The position numbers and the translations under genes are program-made. This document shows positions 43,026-43,772 of a stretch of 43,772 nucleotides of DNA, piece after piece (the stretch's first letter is position 1; every line of letters begins with the position of its first letter). The DNA is taken from positions 7,259,001 to 7,302,772 of the forward strand of contig NZ_KK037166.1 in NCBI RefSeq assembly GCF_000568255.1, given 5' to 3'. Under the pieces are notes generated by a model. It saw only the letters and a program-made list of their open reading frames with translations, had not been told where the DNA came from and did no database searches. Origin of the DNA: Kutzneria sp. 744 (lineage in GTDB: Bacteria > Actinomycetota > Actinomycetes > Mycobacteriales > Pseudonocardiaceae).

Positions 43026-43772
43026 ATGACGAGCATGTGGGGCGCATCGCTGGCTTCACGGCGTCGCGCCCGCCGCCGCGACCCCGAGCAGGCGCGTTTT
43101 CTCACCATGGCGTCGCTGCGATGGATGCTGCGCAACCGCGCCTACACGCCCTGGTACCTGGTGCGGTACTGGCGGCTGCTGCGGTTCCGCCTGGCCAATC
43201 CGCACGTGGTGCTGCGGGGCATGGTGTTCTTCGGCAAGAACGTCGAGCTGCACTGCCGGCCCGGCTACGGCCGCCTGGAGGTCGGCCGCTGGGTCCACAT
43301 CGGCGACGGCAACTCGATCCGCTGCCACGAGGGCTCGCTGCGCATCGGCGACAAGGTGGTGTTCGGCAAGGACAACACCGTCAACTGCTACCTGGACGTC
43401 GAGATCGGCGCGGCGACCCTGGTCGCCGACTGGGTGTACGTCTGCGACTTCGACCACGTCGTCGCCGACATCACGCTGCCGATCAAGGACCAGGGCATCG
43501 TGAAGTCGCCGGTGCGGATCGGCCCCGACTGCTGGCTGGGCGTCAAGACGAGCGTGCTGCGCGGCACCCGCATCGGCCGCGGCTGCGTCCTCGGCGCCCA
43601 TGCGGTGGCCCGCGGCGACATCGCCGACTACTCGATCGCGGTCGGCACACCGGCCCGCGTGGTCCGGGACCGCCGCGTCGACTACGACGCCGACGCCGAA
43701 CGCCGCGCCGCCGTCGCCGACATGGCCCGCAAGGCCGACGAAGCGGTGAAACAAGCCCTCACCGACACCGCC
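43026..43772 (+). CDS. Left-handed beta-helix acyltransferase (3' end outside window)
   Basis: 249 codons to the right edge without a stop. After a basic N-terminus (SRRRARRRDPEQ) and a RYWRLLRFRLANP segment, the hexapeptide-repeat pattern appears: VVLRGMVFFGKNVELHC, RLEVGRWVHIGDGNSIRC, SLRIGDKVVFGKDNTVNC, then PVRIGPDCWLGVKTSVLRGTRIGRGCVLGAHAVARG with the VGTPARVV ending typical of maltose/galactoside O-acetyltransferase-like enzymes. A proposed catalytic His lies in CDFDHV. Acceptor unknown; sugar or lipid headgroup acylation is family-based. ATG 43026 is the longest start; ATG 43107 (MASLRW...) is a possible alternative. Confidence 0.82.
   Translation, partial: MTSMWGASLASRRRARRRDPEQARFLTMASLRWMLRNRAYTPWYLVRYWRLLRFRLANPHVVLRGMVFFGKNVELHCRPGYGRLEVGRWVHIGDGNSIRCHEGSLRIGDKVVFGKDNTVNCYLDVEIGAATLVADWVYVCDFDHVVADITLPIKDQGIVKSPVRIGPDCWLGVKTSVLRGTRIGRGCVLGAHAVARGDIADYSIAVGTPARVVRDRRVDYDADAERRAAVADMARKADEAVKQALTDTA

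Overview
The window looks like chromosome from a high-GC actinomycete, most likely a Pseudonocardiales-type organism (Kutzneria or Amycolatopsis relatives). This rests on very GC-rich coding sequence, frequent GTG starts, a complete GlgE-type alpha-glucan operon, DUF5313 and DUF4232 proteins, and a mycocerosic-acid-synthase-like polyketide synthase. No database search was possible, so genus placement is inference. I see no rRNA, tRNA, CRISPR array or transposase.

Layout, left to right. A sensor histidine kinase runs off the left edge (1-966), followed by a PRPP synthetase and a secreted repeat protein with a double-psi-barrel-like tail. A two-gene island (3344-5526) of an AlbA_2/Schlafen-type ATP-binding protein and a ParA-like ATPase looks like a recent arrival. 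Next is glgE-treS-mak-glgB on the minus strand (5569-12905), facing away from glgP (13794-16292). Trehalose is converted to maltose (TreS), maltose-1-phosphate (Mak) and alpha-1,4-glucan (GlgE), then branched (GlgB). Phosphorylase and, 19 kb away, a GlgX-type debranching enzyme (35199-37325) degrade the polymer. The 888-base gap between glgE and glgP holds two diverged copies of a palindromic repeat in inverted orientation around a gene remnant.

The centre (16455-26624) resembles a small lipid or polyketide locus. An ABC-2 exporter pair diverges from one large KS-AT-DH-ER-KR-ACP synthase with no thioesterase. Downstream, on the opposite strand, are a quinone-oxidoreductase-like protein and a stand-alone thioester-reductase-like protein that could release the chain.

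The right part is a mosaic: a small secreted protein, a TPR membrane protein that resembles an inactive M50 protease, a DUF5313 protein, and a cysteine dioxygenase-rhodanese operon. That operon is preceded by a short cysteine-codon leader ORF with mutually exclusive hairpins, which I rate the best regulatory find. Then follow an unrecognised 540-residue protein, an ECF sigma factor translationally coupled to a double-VOC protein, an array of short tandem repeats, an APH-type kinase, glgX, an ABC ATPase, a tightly overlapping enoyl-CoA hydratase/methyltransferase/THUMP-like methyltransferase operon, a DUF4232 lipoprotein, a nucleoside hydrolase, and an acyltransferase cut by the right edge. Many gene ends carry long, near-perfect hairpins that act as terminators, several of them bidirectional.
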